From: Anopheles merus
Lineage: Eukaryota > Arthropoda > Insecta > Diptera > Culicidae
Assembly (NCBI RefSeq): GCF_017562075.2
Contig: NC_054084.1
Coordinates: 46,904,697-46,968,696, forward strand
Reading direction: 5' to 3'
DNA: 64,000 bases
Shown: positions 31,033 to 44,000 of the stretch, piece by piece
Numbering within the stretch: position 1 is the stretch's first letter
Layout of the letters: every line of letters begins with the position of its first letter
The notes under the pieces: model-generated
What the model saw: only the letters and a program-made list of their open reading frames with translations
What the model was told of the DNA's origin: nothing
Databases searched by the model: none
Position numbers and translations under genes: made by a program

Positions 31033-34000
31033 CTATCAAAATCGAAATCGGCGTATCAGCGAATCGTCGTAACTCGAGGGGGTCGTAACTCGGGGGACGC
31101 CTTTATTTTCCTCCGTCTAATAAGGCCTTTATTGGTGGGTATGATTGGTGTTAGCAGGTGAAAATGAGCAACATTTGTAGGAACAAAATTGCTAGTTGGG
31201 TAACGAGCTAAGCTTGTGTGAGTACTCCATCATTCGATATAACCGCACAACGCCAGAAAAATAAACAGTCAAAATAAGATACACGCACACATAACCGCAC
31301 CTAAAAACATAGCTCACACATCTACACACTTTCAGAGCTCAACCAACTTCCAAGTGCGAGAACGCAGTAGTAGTGATTCAATCGAAGAGCGAGAACGAGG
31401 AAAGACTTCTTGCGGCCAAGATGAAGGTTTTTGTGGAGACCACTCATTGAAGAAAAATCGTGTCAATCAAACCAGTCATCTGCTGCGCTTGATGCTATCA
31501 CAGTGCGTAGAAAATCATTCCCTTTTGCATGGTTTAGTATTGTGTGCGTGCTTTTGTGGAAAATTATATTATGGGCCGAGAACAATTTCCGGACCATATC
31601 TCGGGAAAGAATACGCACGTACCACACGTAGTGTCTATACCAGGTGTATGCAGGAGTGAGAGCCCATGATAGTGTGGTGTGAAATAGGTAGTGAAAAAAA
31701 CGACAACAAATGGAGCTGTCGGTGCATTATTCATCTGGAAAAGATTAATCGCAGCTATTTAAGAACCCCGACGATTAATGGGATTCGAACGAAAATGTTA
31801 TCGATTATGTCATGGGTTTGTCGTCGGTCATAGTGCAGTGGAAATAGTTCGTTATTGCTGCGAATTAAGCAGTTCCGGTGGTGCATTGCTGTAAAAATTA
31901 GTACAATTTAAGTTTCCTTCACATAAAGGTGGTACCTTCTGCAAACAATCACGCCAGGTACGTACGACTTGCAAAGATATATACGACTATAATTTATCCA
32001 AGTGGGCAAGGCTGGGTTCTCGCGCACTGCCTCTGCAAAGGATACCAATTGCCGTAAAAACACTTGATAAATGACCCTGTAGCCTCGTAAAATCGCCCGC
32101 CCTGCGCCATCCGCGGTCGGTCCTTTAAGAATGGGGACGCAATAGGTCGTTTTCGGGACAACGGAAAGAAGGCAAAAAACCCATCTCCTCCCTAACTAAT
32201 GAATGCAGTGTGGACAAAATGGATGAAAACTTTTTCCTTTTGGCTGGGAGCTCAATTGATATTCTATTTCGCCGTCCAGCTCCTCCGATGAGGCAGCGAT
32301 TGTTTCGCTGGCGAACGTGAAGAATTTGTTAAACGCATATATATTTTTTTCACTCTCTTCGGTGTTCGGGAAAGGAAACTCGCCTTTCCGTTCATTATTA
32401 TGTTCTCCCACTGTGTCTGCTTCTCCCATGTATATCCCGTTCGAAAATAGATCCTTTCCGAAAGTTCGAGCAGCGTAGAAATGGGAAAAATTTATGATTA
32501 TTTGATCAGTGTTTTATTTTTTAATTTATGTAAATAATTCTTTATTGCACGTTTCAAAGCACATCGGCAGCGTGTGCGAGAGAGTGAGCGAGTTCGCCTG
32601 CTTTGATGTGGATGTGGCGTCTCTTTTGTTCGTCCATAGGTAAAGGTGTGTATAAAAAGGAAGGTTTTATTAGCGCACCATACACTGGCCTACTGGGACC
32701 GTATAATCGTATAATACCGCTTGCAGTAGTGTAGGTGACATAAACACAGGCTTTGGGGCGTTAGCGCGATAGAGAAAGAGTAAGAAAGAAAGAGAGAGAG
32801 GATAAACGAATAATCCGCTGGGAATGGTGGGATGATGGTGTGGTATGCGTGACTTGCGATAGTAAACTACACACCGGGTAGGTGAACGATGTGGGACAAA
32901 GCGAGAGAGAGGAAAGGCGAATGAATGAGAAAGAGGCAATCTTTTTTGTTGCGCTGCGGAGCGCTCAAGAAGCGGAACGAGATAGGTAGAGTATAAATTG
33001 TCTACCCATACCACCACAAGGTGGATGAAATATGAGAGAATTTCCTCTACTCAACACTAATGCTGTGTGCATGTGTAGGGCTCGAATGTCACTTTTCTGG
33101 ATTGTCTGTCAAGCATCGGGTTGTTTTCATTTGTTTGTTTGCCAATGATTAAGGCCCGAATCGGATGCCCCCGGTCAAACCCCGGGCCGATCGATCGGTA
33201 CGGACGCAGACCATGGTAGATGAATGTTCTAACCCGAGAAAGATGAAAATGTGTCGTCTATTGCGTTATCAACGTATTTTTCTTCTCGGTAGTGTTTTTG
33301 CTGCAAAGTACAGCAGCAAAATGGCCCTACCGCAGAAATCGTGTTATTATGCCCAATAACGTTCACCGGGCCACACTGCGCATGTCCCAATAATATCCGA
33401 CTTGACAGATATTAATTGCTTTGAAGTTGGCCAACAATAGAGAATAAATTGAATTCAAAATTTCAAATTCAATTATGTATGCTTTTTCCTAGGCGTGTCT
33501 GGGAATATGCTGAGCAAGGCTGATGGCGGCCTCCACGGCGTTCCCCGTAGCCACCAAAAAACGTCCGCATCGCAACCCTACGGTGAAAGAATACAGCGAA
33601 AAAGCCTTCAATCCATCCTTTCGGTGAACATTAGGAAAATAACTTCAAACGGAAAAATGACCTTCCCTGCCTCGAAGCCATCCAAATCAATTCTAGCAGA
33701 ACGAACGTGGTCGAAATAGTGGCCAACCGATTCGTGAAGATTTATTTTTTTAATAATACACGGTACGTTAATTTAACGATCTACCCAGCCGGAGTTCGGT
33801 CCGACATTTTGTTCCATTTCTCGGGCAGCCCATTTCATGCAATGATTGAGATAAATTCAAGAATAACGATCGGCGCACACGGTCTGGAAAGCCACCTGCG
33901 CCCGAAAAATGGGTCCATCCGTCCGTCGCAGGTGATGGTGGTGGTGGTAATGGTAGTGAGACAGAGACAGAGTGACAGACAGAAGCGAGAAAAAACGGCA

Positions 34001-37000
34001 AATGTTTGTTCTGATGCTCTTCACTAACACATCGAAGCATTCTGTCTACACTTCACCGGCGTGTATACCTTTCCCTGTGGCTGTACCATCTGGAAGGAAG
34101 CTGGCCGAAAACATTTGTAGGCTGCGAAGGGGAATCTATTATCGTGCAGCAAACCCGGCTCGTATTGCATACGGTGCTAGAATTCTGTCCCTTCTGTCCA
34201 AAAAGGGCAGAGTTCTCTTTTCCCCTGTAGGCATTGCGAGAAAGAGAGAATTGCACATTCGCTTACTTCTGGTATGTTTTTTTGTTTCTTCTTTAGAATT
34301 CTCTCGGTTTGTTTACGAAGGCTAACAAAAAGTTCAAGTTCAATTAAAATCGTGTCTCACCAGTTTTTGTTATATGTAATGAAAAATCTCGTTTACGTGT
34401 TACGCAAGTATGCTAGGTAACTTCTTAAGGTGGCCATGCTTTTGCCGGATCGAGCTCACTGTTCTAAACACACTAATTTAATGCAGCATGGGGAAACTTC
34501 CCATCCGGCCACGCAAGAGAGCAGAATCGGTGTAAAAAAGTGCCTTGGTGTGCGTCACCGTCCGCTTGTTTTCTCACACTGGCAAACGACGGAGGGCTTG
34601 TGTGCGATCAAATGATAGCTTTTAATCTTTGACATACACAAATGGGTTTTTATTTCCCTTTCGCTACACACCCTGGTTACGTTACGTACGGGACAGGCGA
34701 TGTTGGTTGTTTAGTTAGCAGCATGCTGCGATGGATTTTCTCGCTCGCAATGCTGTATTTTGGCGTTCTCTCTTTGTTGCTCTCCCGGCCTCGCAAGAAC
34801 AGCAACGAAGGCCCTAACCGAGACGGCATAGTGCAAACAGTCGAAATAGAACGGCAGGGCATCAAAAGGAGGGAGGATGAAAAGAACATGTGTTTACAAT
34901 GCCCACGAACGAATGCTCCGTTCCGTGCTAACAACACAGCCGTTCGTACGTTTGGGATCGCAGGAAGAGCATTAAAAAAGTGCCCAGCGTGATCCTGTGG
35001 CCGTTGCAGGGGAGAGAGACCATCGATGAAGATGACGATGATGATAGGTTCTTTCTGCACCACTGCCCTATCCGTATCTTCTCTACTTTTGGGTTCGGTC
35101 GGCATTTCTGTCGATTAGCCGAATCATCGAAAAATGACGTTCACCTTTTTGAACCTTTTTTTACATTAAATTGCTCATTATATGATATACGATTTAAAGT
35201 ACTGCCAAGCCCTGCGCAGTTCTTTGTTCCCCTTGCTATATGTAGCAATTTCCTACAGCTTGTTAATATAAAATTTATATTTAACATTCGTTGCAATGGC
35301 CGCAAACCATCTGAGTGAAATCCTTTGTCCTCTCCGTCTTTTTTAATTGAAAACGAAAAAGGGAAGTGTGTCCTAAAGAAACATTCAATCGATTACTCAT
35401 CAAACAACATTTGCTGGCTTAAATGGGTTTTACGCTGCAGTAGTGTGCCAAACTCTCTTCGCACTGTGCTGTGGAACCAACGGACGCGAGAAAAACGCGC
35501 TTGTTTTCACTAAGTTTCCCATGTAAACATCGACTGCGCCGTCGCAATGCAATTTGAACCGTCTATAAACGCTCTCGCGGATCCGTCCCAGCGTTCTTTC
35601 GATCCTGCTTCCTGCTGCTCTGGCGGGATCTGCCTTCCTTATTCCGCATCCGCTGTGCGTCCGTGCCCGTGGTCGCCGACCATATGGAAAGGGAGAGAAC
35701 GTGTGAATGCGTCTCCGGTGCGCTCACGTCGCCGCCTACTCGATGTGCAAGAGGAAGCCTCCGGAGCCGGACTCAGCTCAGCTTCTTTGCCTCACGAGAG
35801 CTCATAAAAAGTAATATGCCTCCTGGCTAGCAGCACCATGGCTGGCGGCGGCTGGCTGCTGCGGTGAGTGCCTCCTAGCACGACCGCCAACGGAGGAAGT
35901 GCTCTCACACACATATCGTCCGGGAGGGGATTCTTTTCGACGGTCCTGTGTGGTGTGCGCCTCATACCATACAGTACCAACATTCCGACTGGCGAAAGGA
36001 TGATGATGATGATGCTGCTGCTGATGCTGATGATGACGGTGTGCACCACTACATGGACGCGCGCTGTACCGTGCAAGTGGAAATTGAATCGGCCAAAGTT
36101 GGGCATAAAAAAGAAACCCTCGAACCGACGGCCTCGGTGACGGAGTCTCATCCGTGGTGTGTACTGTCGGGAAATAATCAAAGCACGAGAGAAAGAGAAG
36201 AGACCTCCGCTGGACTACGATTACGCTGACTGCTTGGATGTGTGTTTCTTAGGATGATGGGAACCGAACCGACCGGGATTATTATTTTTGTGGAATGTTT
36301 GCTCGATTATGGCTCGCATGGGGGTTTCGAGAAGGCGTGTATGTTATGTGCCTGTGTGTATAGTCGTTTGTTGCTGCCCGTACAAAGAGGAGGATATTGC
36401 CACTTTGTTGGGGGTACCTGCTTGTGGCAGCAGCCCCGTACCGACTGTAAGTTCGCTGTTGGTTCCTTGGTACGGTATTTGTAATATCGTTGCAACCACT
36501 ATGCCAGAAAACACACACGCACACACCATGTGCCGTCGTGAAAAGCTGCTTGTGTATATGTACACTGTAATGTGGGCTGCTTGATGGTAACTTTATTACT
36601 ATTAAAAAATAATAGTATTACATGTGCGCGGCGCCATCGAAAATATCATCCGCGGCACGTGGAAAGTGGGTAGTGCAATACTATTTCAGCGCACTCCTCC
36701 TGACGGCCTCACATACACACGTAGCACGCTACTAGCATGCCACACTCCCCAGGGTGGATTGGAGTGGACCCAGATGGAAATCGTTACACTCCTCCGCCCA
36801 GTCAACTCCCGTGCGCTAGGCGCGCAGCACTGTATGTGGCCATCAATAAAATTTGTAAACCTCCTCCCCGCTCATCCCCGTCCATCGGCTCGGCGGAACC
36901 GGACGAACCAGAATGCGAGAGAAACGAGTGTTGTTTTTCGTGGCTTTTTCTGGTCTGAAATGACACTCCAGATAGCGTGTGTGGCGGAGTGGAGGACCCC

Positions 37001-38068
37001 CATCGTAACGGCGCAACGACGGCGTAAGGTTTGCTGCGCAGGGGACAGACGAAGAATAAAAAACGATAATCATATCTCAGTGCTCAATTTCTTCCACTTA
37101 CAGCTGGTGCTGGTGGTGGGTCGGTTTTAGTAGATCGATTTTAGCTTACCGTTAGAACATGGACACGAATCGATGTGTTCAAGTGGATTAACTTTGTAGT
37201 TACGAGAGGGTATAGGTAAAAGATACGAACACTAACGGCAAGTTTAACAAGCGCCCTTCCTGATCCTGGTTTAAAACACAGAGAAAAATTTAAATTGTTC
37301 TCTCAGGAATGCAATGCGAAAGCAGCGCATAATTTCCAATCGAGCGGATACGGTTTTGTATTGTAATTAAGCAGCATTCGGTTACGGTTGGAATCGTGCC
37401 ACGAAAGCGAATACGAAATTTATTTTATCAATCATTTACTCGTTCAATTCTAATCAATCATCGGCTGATATAATGCTCCTCTGTGTCAAATTTTCGACCT
37501 TTACAACAAACCGAACGGTGGTTAATCGCTCATTGAATACTTTGGCGATACTGGTCGATGGTTAGCAGTTTTCTTCGCTTACACAAGGAGCTGGAAGTTA
37601 TCTAGAGAGTAGAAATAAATTTTCCAATTTGTTCAAAGTAGTTGTTCGGAATCGGTCACGTTGAAGTAGATAGGTCATCATTTGTTTGGTGTTGGTGTAT
37701 AAGGTGGTCTGTTAAATTAATTGCATATATTGTTATATGATGTGAAGCTACAATATGTTCTACCATTTTGACTCTATTCAACAGATTGTACAGCAAACAA
37801 CTATTCCTTGAAAATCAGCTGAAGGAAGAATCTCTATGTGACTGCAGCAACATGGAGGACATCCGATATTCTTCTCACCCGCTGAAATCAAGGTTTAGCA
37901 AGTTAAGCAGCTAAAAATACTTTTTTCATCGAAAGCACGTTACTTAGGATATAGTTTGAATTGCTGGGTAACTTCAACTAGCGCCGCTAGGTCGGAGTTG
38001 AATCGGTGCAGAATTATTCATATCCTTAATTTAATATCCGTCGCATAGACGATATAAAAAGGAGCTAA
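31033..38068. other. 7-kb upstream region of the ZSWIM gene, probably first intron and 5' exon(s)
   Basis: No supported coding exon. 31240-31340 is rich in cacaca/cacat strings. Around 31957 a good donor (CCAG|GTACGT) ends an open-ended transcribed-looking stretch, a candidate 5' noncoding exon. 33150-36950 is more GC-rich than its surroundings and has GA-rich (32770-32960) and trinucleotide runs. Open frames here (up to 168 codons, near 36624-37130) lack protein-like composition. An acceptor (TTTTACTGCAG at about 38082) could join an upstream exon to the first coding exon. Confidence 0.45.
36000..36040 (+). repeat. GAT/GCT trinucleotide microsatellite
   Basis: About a dozen mixed GAT and GCT triplets in a row, beginning GATGATGATGATGATGCTG. 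No coding context. Confidence 0.8.
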
Positions 38069-41000
38069 ATGATGTTTTACTGCAGCCGAGATCCTGCCAA
38101 AGCGTCCAACTGTAGTAAAAGTAGCAGCACGTCAGCCAAATCTCATGGACCTTACCACCAACCGTACTCGCTCCTGGACATCACCGCCCGAATCGTAGCT
38201 CAGAATGAACCATTCCAGAAGATCGAGGAACGTTACGACCGGATCCCGGAACCGGTCCAGAGGCGTATCGTGTTTTGGTCCTTTCCTCGCAATGAAAAGG
38301 ACATCTGCATGTACAGTTCCTTGTCCAGGTGAGTTGAACAATGGAGCGGTTTAGTTGGTAATGTACGTATGTGCGATAGCTAATGTAAATTGATTTTTTT
38401 ATTTCTCCCCTGTAGGGTTTCCTCGATAAACTCGGTGGAATCGCAAAGCTTGAGCTTCTGCACTGGGCTCAAATTGGTTGAAACTGGTTGTGTGGAGAAT
38501 GTCCTTCAAGTTGGATTCCATTTAAGTGGGATTGTGTGGTCACACCCACCGAACCAAATCGAACGCCACAACAGCGGCGGCAATGCTGGGTCGTCTTCCG
38601 GAAGCCGCAATAATGATCTGGGTTATCCATTGCCTCCAGCAAATCAGAATCTTTACAATAATTACCATCACAACAATCATCATCAGCAGCCGCACCATCA
38701 TCACGTTCATCAGCATCATCCGGCGCATCATCATCACCAGCAACAGCAACAGCACCATGCGCATCAGAATCATCATGCACCTCCTCTGTCCCCACCACCA
38801 CCGGCGCCTGCAATGGTCCATCCAGTGCAACCACAAGGTGGGGCTGCCGCAGGTGGTGGTGGACCAGCAGCGGCTGGAGTGGGTGTACAGGTGGCCGCTG
38901 CCGCTGTAGCAGCCGCGGCAGCCGCAGCCGCTGCAGGTGTCGGTGTTCCTCCACCGCCGGGTGGACCTCATATGGTGGTTGTTGCTCAACAGCCAATCGG
39001 TTTGGCCGCTCAGCAAATGCAGCCACCAAATGGGCAGCAGCCTTTCAACGGAGCCAATATGGACCACCGAGATGCGTTCAATAACATGTCCCTTGGTGGG
39101 CAGAACGGCTCCAACACAAGTGGACTGGAAGAGAATAAGAAATTTAAAGTATCCGTCAGCTTCGATCGGTAAGTTTGTATATATGTGTGTTAATATGTAA
39201 AAAAATGTCCACAATGTTTGCAATAAGCTACAAAACATGCTCTAACATTTCAATATTACTCTTCGGCAGATGTAAAATAACTTCAGTCACGTGTAGCTGC
39301 GATACTAAGGATATATTTTGGTGCCATCATGTGGTCGCCTTAGCCCTCTACCGAATACGGAATGCTGATTCGGTGAAACTACGCGTTCCTATATCAGAGA
39401 CTTTACTACAAATGAACCGACAGCAGCTACAAAAGTTCATTCAATATCTAATTGCCGAACATCATACGGAAGTGTTGCCAACGGCCCAGCGTCTTGCTGA
39501 TGAGATATTGCAGCAGCGCTCGGAAATCAATTCCATCTGCGGTGCGCCAGATCCGACAGCGGGTGCTTCCAAGGATGACGATCATTCGTGGCATCTGGAC
39601 GAAACGCAGGTCTGCGAAGCGGTGAAAACGTACCTCGGTCAGGGTAGTTACTATTACAGCAGTAAGCATCTCAATTCTCTTTTCGGCAAAGTGCGAGAAA
39701 TGTTGCGTGCTCAAGACTCAAACGGTGCCCGTATGCTGACACTAATTACTGAGCAGTTCCTAAGTGACCCACGACTAGTGCTGTGGAAAAATCACGGCAC
39801 GCCAATGACGGAAAAATGTCGCCAACTGTGGGATCAACTCGGTGCCTTGTGGGTGTGCATAGTGTTGAACCCAAAATCGTCGCATGCGGAACGCATGCAC
39901 TGGAAGTCGCTGTTGGAGAAGTGGTCGAAAAGTGAGGTATGTCCACAGGAAGATCCTGACCTGCGAACGTCACCATCGTCCAGTAGGGAAAGTGTACGCG
40001 ACCGATCGAATCGTGAACGGGAGCGTGATCGGAATCGATTCTTTCGCGAAAATAATCTACGCAACATGATGTACTACAACCATCACCATCAGCAACTCCA
40101 GTACCAGCAACATCACAATAATAATCAACCTAACGGAGGAGGAGGAGGTGGCCACGATCATCCAAATCGTAATCACTTTAACCATCGCTATGGTGCGATG
40201 AAAAATAGAAATGGAGATAATGGAAATCGAGGAGGAAACAATCATCATAACGACCAGTACGATAGCTCCGAAACGGACTCCGATTCTGATGACGAGATGG
40301 ATGAAGCGAACGAGGACGAGGGGGCTGGAAACAATGGTCAAGACGAGGAGGAAGAAAACAACGAGAATGGCGAGGTCTTGAACGATCATGACGACGAAGA
40401 CGACCATCATGATGATGAAGAGGCAGAGAGGCGTCGAGAAGATGAAAATGGTATGGAGGAGGATGTAGTCGATCAAGTGCACAACATTTTGCAGGACATC
40501 AATTTTGCCGATGGAGCAGAGCCCGGTCCGAGTCGTAAACATCGTGACGAAGACGGGGAGGTACGAGATTTCATGAACCTCAACTTGATGAACGTTCCGG
40601 AGGAAGAACATCGATTGCCGGAAATGATGCCGGAAAATGACGACAGCTCTCGAGAATCAATGGATGTCGACGGAGCGATGGGTGGCCCACCATCAAGTAG
40701 CGTAATTGGTAGAGTGAATCAAGCCGGTGGTAGTGGTGGTGCAGGAACTTCTAAATCTAGTGCTGGAAATGTCAGCTTCTTCCAAAGCCCATGCATCTGC
40801 GGAGAGGATAAATGTGAATGCAATAGACCAGTGTTTTTGGACGATATAAAGCCGAAGAAATTTTTCGATTGTGTCGCCGCTGCAACCGCTGGTGGTAGTG
40901 TATCAATGCCAGCAGGTGTAAGCGCTCCTAACTTCGACGTGAACGAGGATGCCAATCAAGATTGCATCGAGCTATCAAAGGACATGTCTATGGCGGGTAC

Positions 41001-44000
41001 GAGTGGAACGTCTACAACAGGGACGCTGAAAATAGGTACAAACAATGAAGCAATCGAAACTATTGCCGGTACTTCTTTCTCATCGTCATCGTCCTCTTCG
41101 TCGTCAAATTCGTCAGGGATGGATGATCATCGGAAAGAGGTAGATCTAGACTTTGAGAAACCTGGACCGTCGGGATTGAATAATAGGCGAATCAACCCAT
41201 TGGAGGAACCAACCAGTTCAGGCTCGGGAATGCCTTCAGGTACGGCTGTAGATAGAGCTACTGGCATGTCCCATGATGATTGCGATGAGTGTGACCAGCA
41301 ACAACACAAAGATAAACCAGTGTGCAAGAGAGCATTGGAGGATGAGGAAGAAGCTGGACCTAGCGGCATTTCCACATCCCATGCAGCCAAAAAGTCCAAA
41401 GAATCAACGAAGGAAGACGCGGACGTTATGGATGTGGATCCCGAGGCTGGACCTAGTTCAAGGCGTATCAGCACGGACGATGGGTCTGCTGGTGCCGGCG
41501 GTTCAGGGCTGAACGGAAATGCGGCACCCGAAGGCCGCGCTAAACCTGCGAACGCTGGTGATGGAAATGCAGGGGGAAATGGTCGACCCTGCAAGCGTCT
41601 AAAATTGAACAATGGTTCATGGGTTAGTAAAAATGGTAACAAAACACCTCGTACCATTTTCCACAAGGCGCTCGATGCAGTGAACATGTCGTGGGAAAAC
41701 GAACACCTTAAACGAATCCTTGAGTCGGATAGTTACAAGCTCTCTAGTCGCAATTCAGTGCAAATTGCCGGTTCCAGCAAGACCCCTGTAGCTAGCAACC
41801 CGAGCGTAAAATCCAACTTCAATGCCAACGGACAACCGTTGTGGCATGAGAAAATATCCATGACGGCGGCAAGGATCGATTCATTGCGTTCGCATGGTCA
41901 CATGGAGGCTGCGTTGAGATTATCAGTGAGCGTTGTACGAACAATGCGTGAAATTCAGCGCGAGGCGCAAGCTCTTTGGTTACGACATAAACCAAAGTTA
42001 CCCCCATCACAAACTTCCTCCACTGAGCATCCAACACCTGGACCCTCTGGTTCTGGATCAGGGTCGTCAACTACGGCAGCACGGTGCAACTGTGGTCCTT
42101 TGAAAGTTGTTGCGCCCGAGCCGTCCACGTGCAGAAAAGAATCGAGCGCTACTAAACAGATGCATCATTCCTTGTTAGCACTACCGGCCCCGGTACCATC
42201 CTCTTCTTCCTCGTCATCATCATCATCATCCTCTTCTTCTTCTTCTTCTGCAATCCAACAACAGCAAATTATTCATCAACATCAACAGCAGCATCACAGT
42301 CACCATCACCATCAACAGCAACATCTGATGCAGCAACAACACCAACCGCAGGCTTCGACATCATCCGGAATAAAAGCCGGATGCCAGTGCCAATCGCATC
42401 GTCATCAATCACAAAGTTCAGCTCATTTTCCTCTTCCACCACCGGCCCCATTAATGCCGGATCTGCACCCACCCAACGCACTGCCAGTACCGGCGATGAA
42501 GAAAGATTGCTCTAAATGTATCCAAATTAAATGTTACTATGAGTCTGTTGGATCTGGTGCATCTTCGCTAAAGCACAACGGTCCCATTGCCGGCCCATCT
42601 CATGGAGGAGCTAACAATGCTCACCACGGCCAGCATCAGGCACCACCTGGACCGTCAATGCCATCTACATCGGCAATTGCACCTCAGCAGCAACGAATGC
42701 ATCGCAGTTCAAGTGGAATGATATGCACCTCCTCAAAATGCAACCATTTTCTGGCCGGACCCAATGGTGCTGGAATGATGCAACCCCAACCGCCCCACGA
42801 CATCTATCGTAAAATGCCCCATTGCTCGACGTCCTCATCGCACCAACCGCCGGCGAATCAGGCACAGCAACCCCATTGTAGCCGCGATTACCGTTACATG
42901 AAATTTCCGAGCATGCCAACAAATCATCAACAACATCATCATAATCATCATCATCACCACCATCATCATCATAACCAACAACAACAGCTCGCGAATCAGC
43001 ACCATGCACCACCAGGTGCAGCAATGATTGTTCCCGTTGGTATCCGACATCCTCCTCCTGTCCCTCCTCCGCCTTCTTCATCGTGCCCAGTACCGGGTCC
43101 ATCGACATCTCGATCGCAAGGAGCACCGGTTTCCGATCCATCGATGTCTGCTACTTCGACGCAATCATCGGTCACAGTAACAACGGTGTCATCACACATA
43201 TCTACCGGTAGCTCGAATACAACCGGTGGTCCAAGTGCTCCAAGCTCCTCCGCTACGGTATCTACTTCAGCATCAAAGTCTTCCTCCGCCTCTTCGGCGC
43301 CAGTGGCAAGCTCATCTTCCTCATTTCCATCCAAATGTAACTGTCCTATTCACAAGGAAGAAATATTACCGCCGCCACCACCACCACCGGCACCAGGTCA
43401 TTCAGCAGCGCCAGCAACGTGCCATCCGACGGATGCCAATGTTGGACCACCGACTATGAGCACCACGGTATCATGCTGTGTCAAGCCTATGTGTTGCTCT
43501 TTGGCAATGCCACCACATCATTCACAGCACAAACCAGGTCCGGCAAACTGTCCAGGTTACGTTCCATCTTCCAGTGGTATATCTACGTGTGGCGGATGTG
43601 CAATGCACGTCAATGGGCCACAACCTACAATGTACAACAACGGTGGAATGTATGGAATGCCAGGCCCGTCGTCTTCTTCCATGGCAGCGTCATCTGGGCA
43701 CGGTCACGCACAACCCATGCCTTCAGGCTCGATGTCAAAGTCGTTTGAGCGATCGATAATAGGATCGTTTAATGGTTCCGAATGCGAAGTACTGCCTATG
43801 GCACAGCACCAACACAAGGATGACTGTCCTGTGGCACTAGCTAAACAGAAGAATTACCCGACCATTGGTGGCAGCTCTTCGGGAAGCAACAGTAATAACA
43901 GCTCTGCTAGTACTTCACAACCCGGTCCGAGCCGATCGAGCACATCGACATCATCGGCAATGTTGGACCCAATAAAGGTGAACCGGAAACCAAACTGCCT

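Noticed and set aside
35547..35807. 86-codon frame near a GC-rich stretch
   Set aside because: Arg/Ser/Pro-rich chance frame with no homology that I recognise.
36624..37130. 168-codon plus-strand frame in the ZSWIM upstream region
   Set aside because: Composition is not protein-like, there is no family resemblance, and overlapping frames of similar length run on both strands in this GC-richer stretch.
42200..42260. Possible frame error in the polySer/polyHis tracts of the ZSWIM protein
   Set aside because: The frame stays open on both sides and the conserved C-terminal blocks remain in phase through all later exons.
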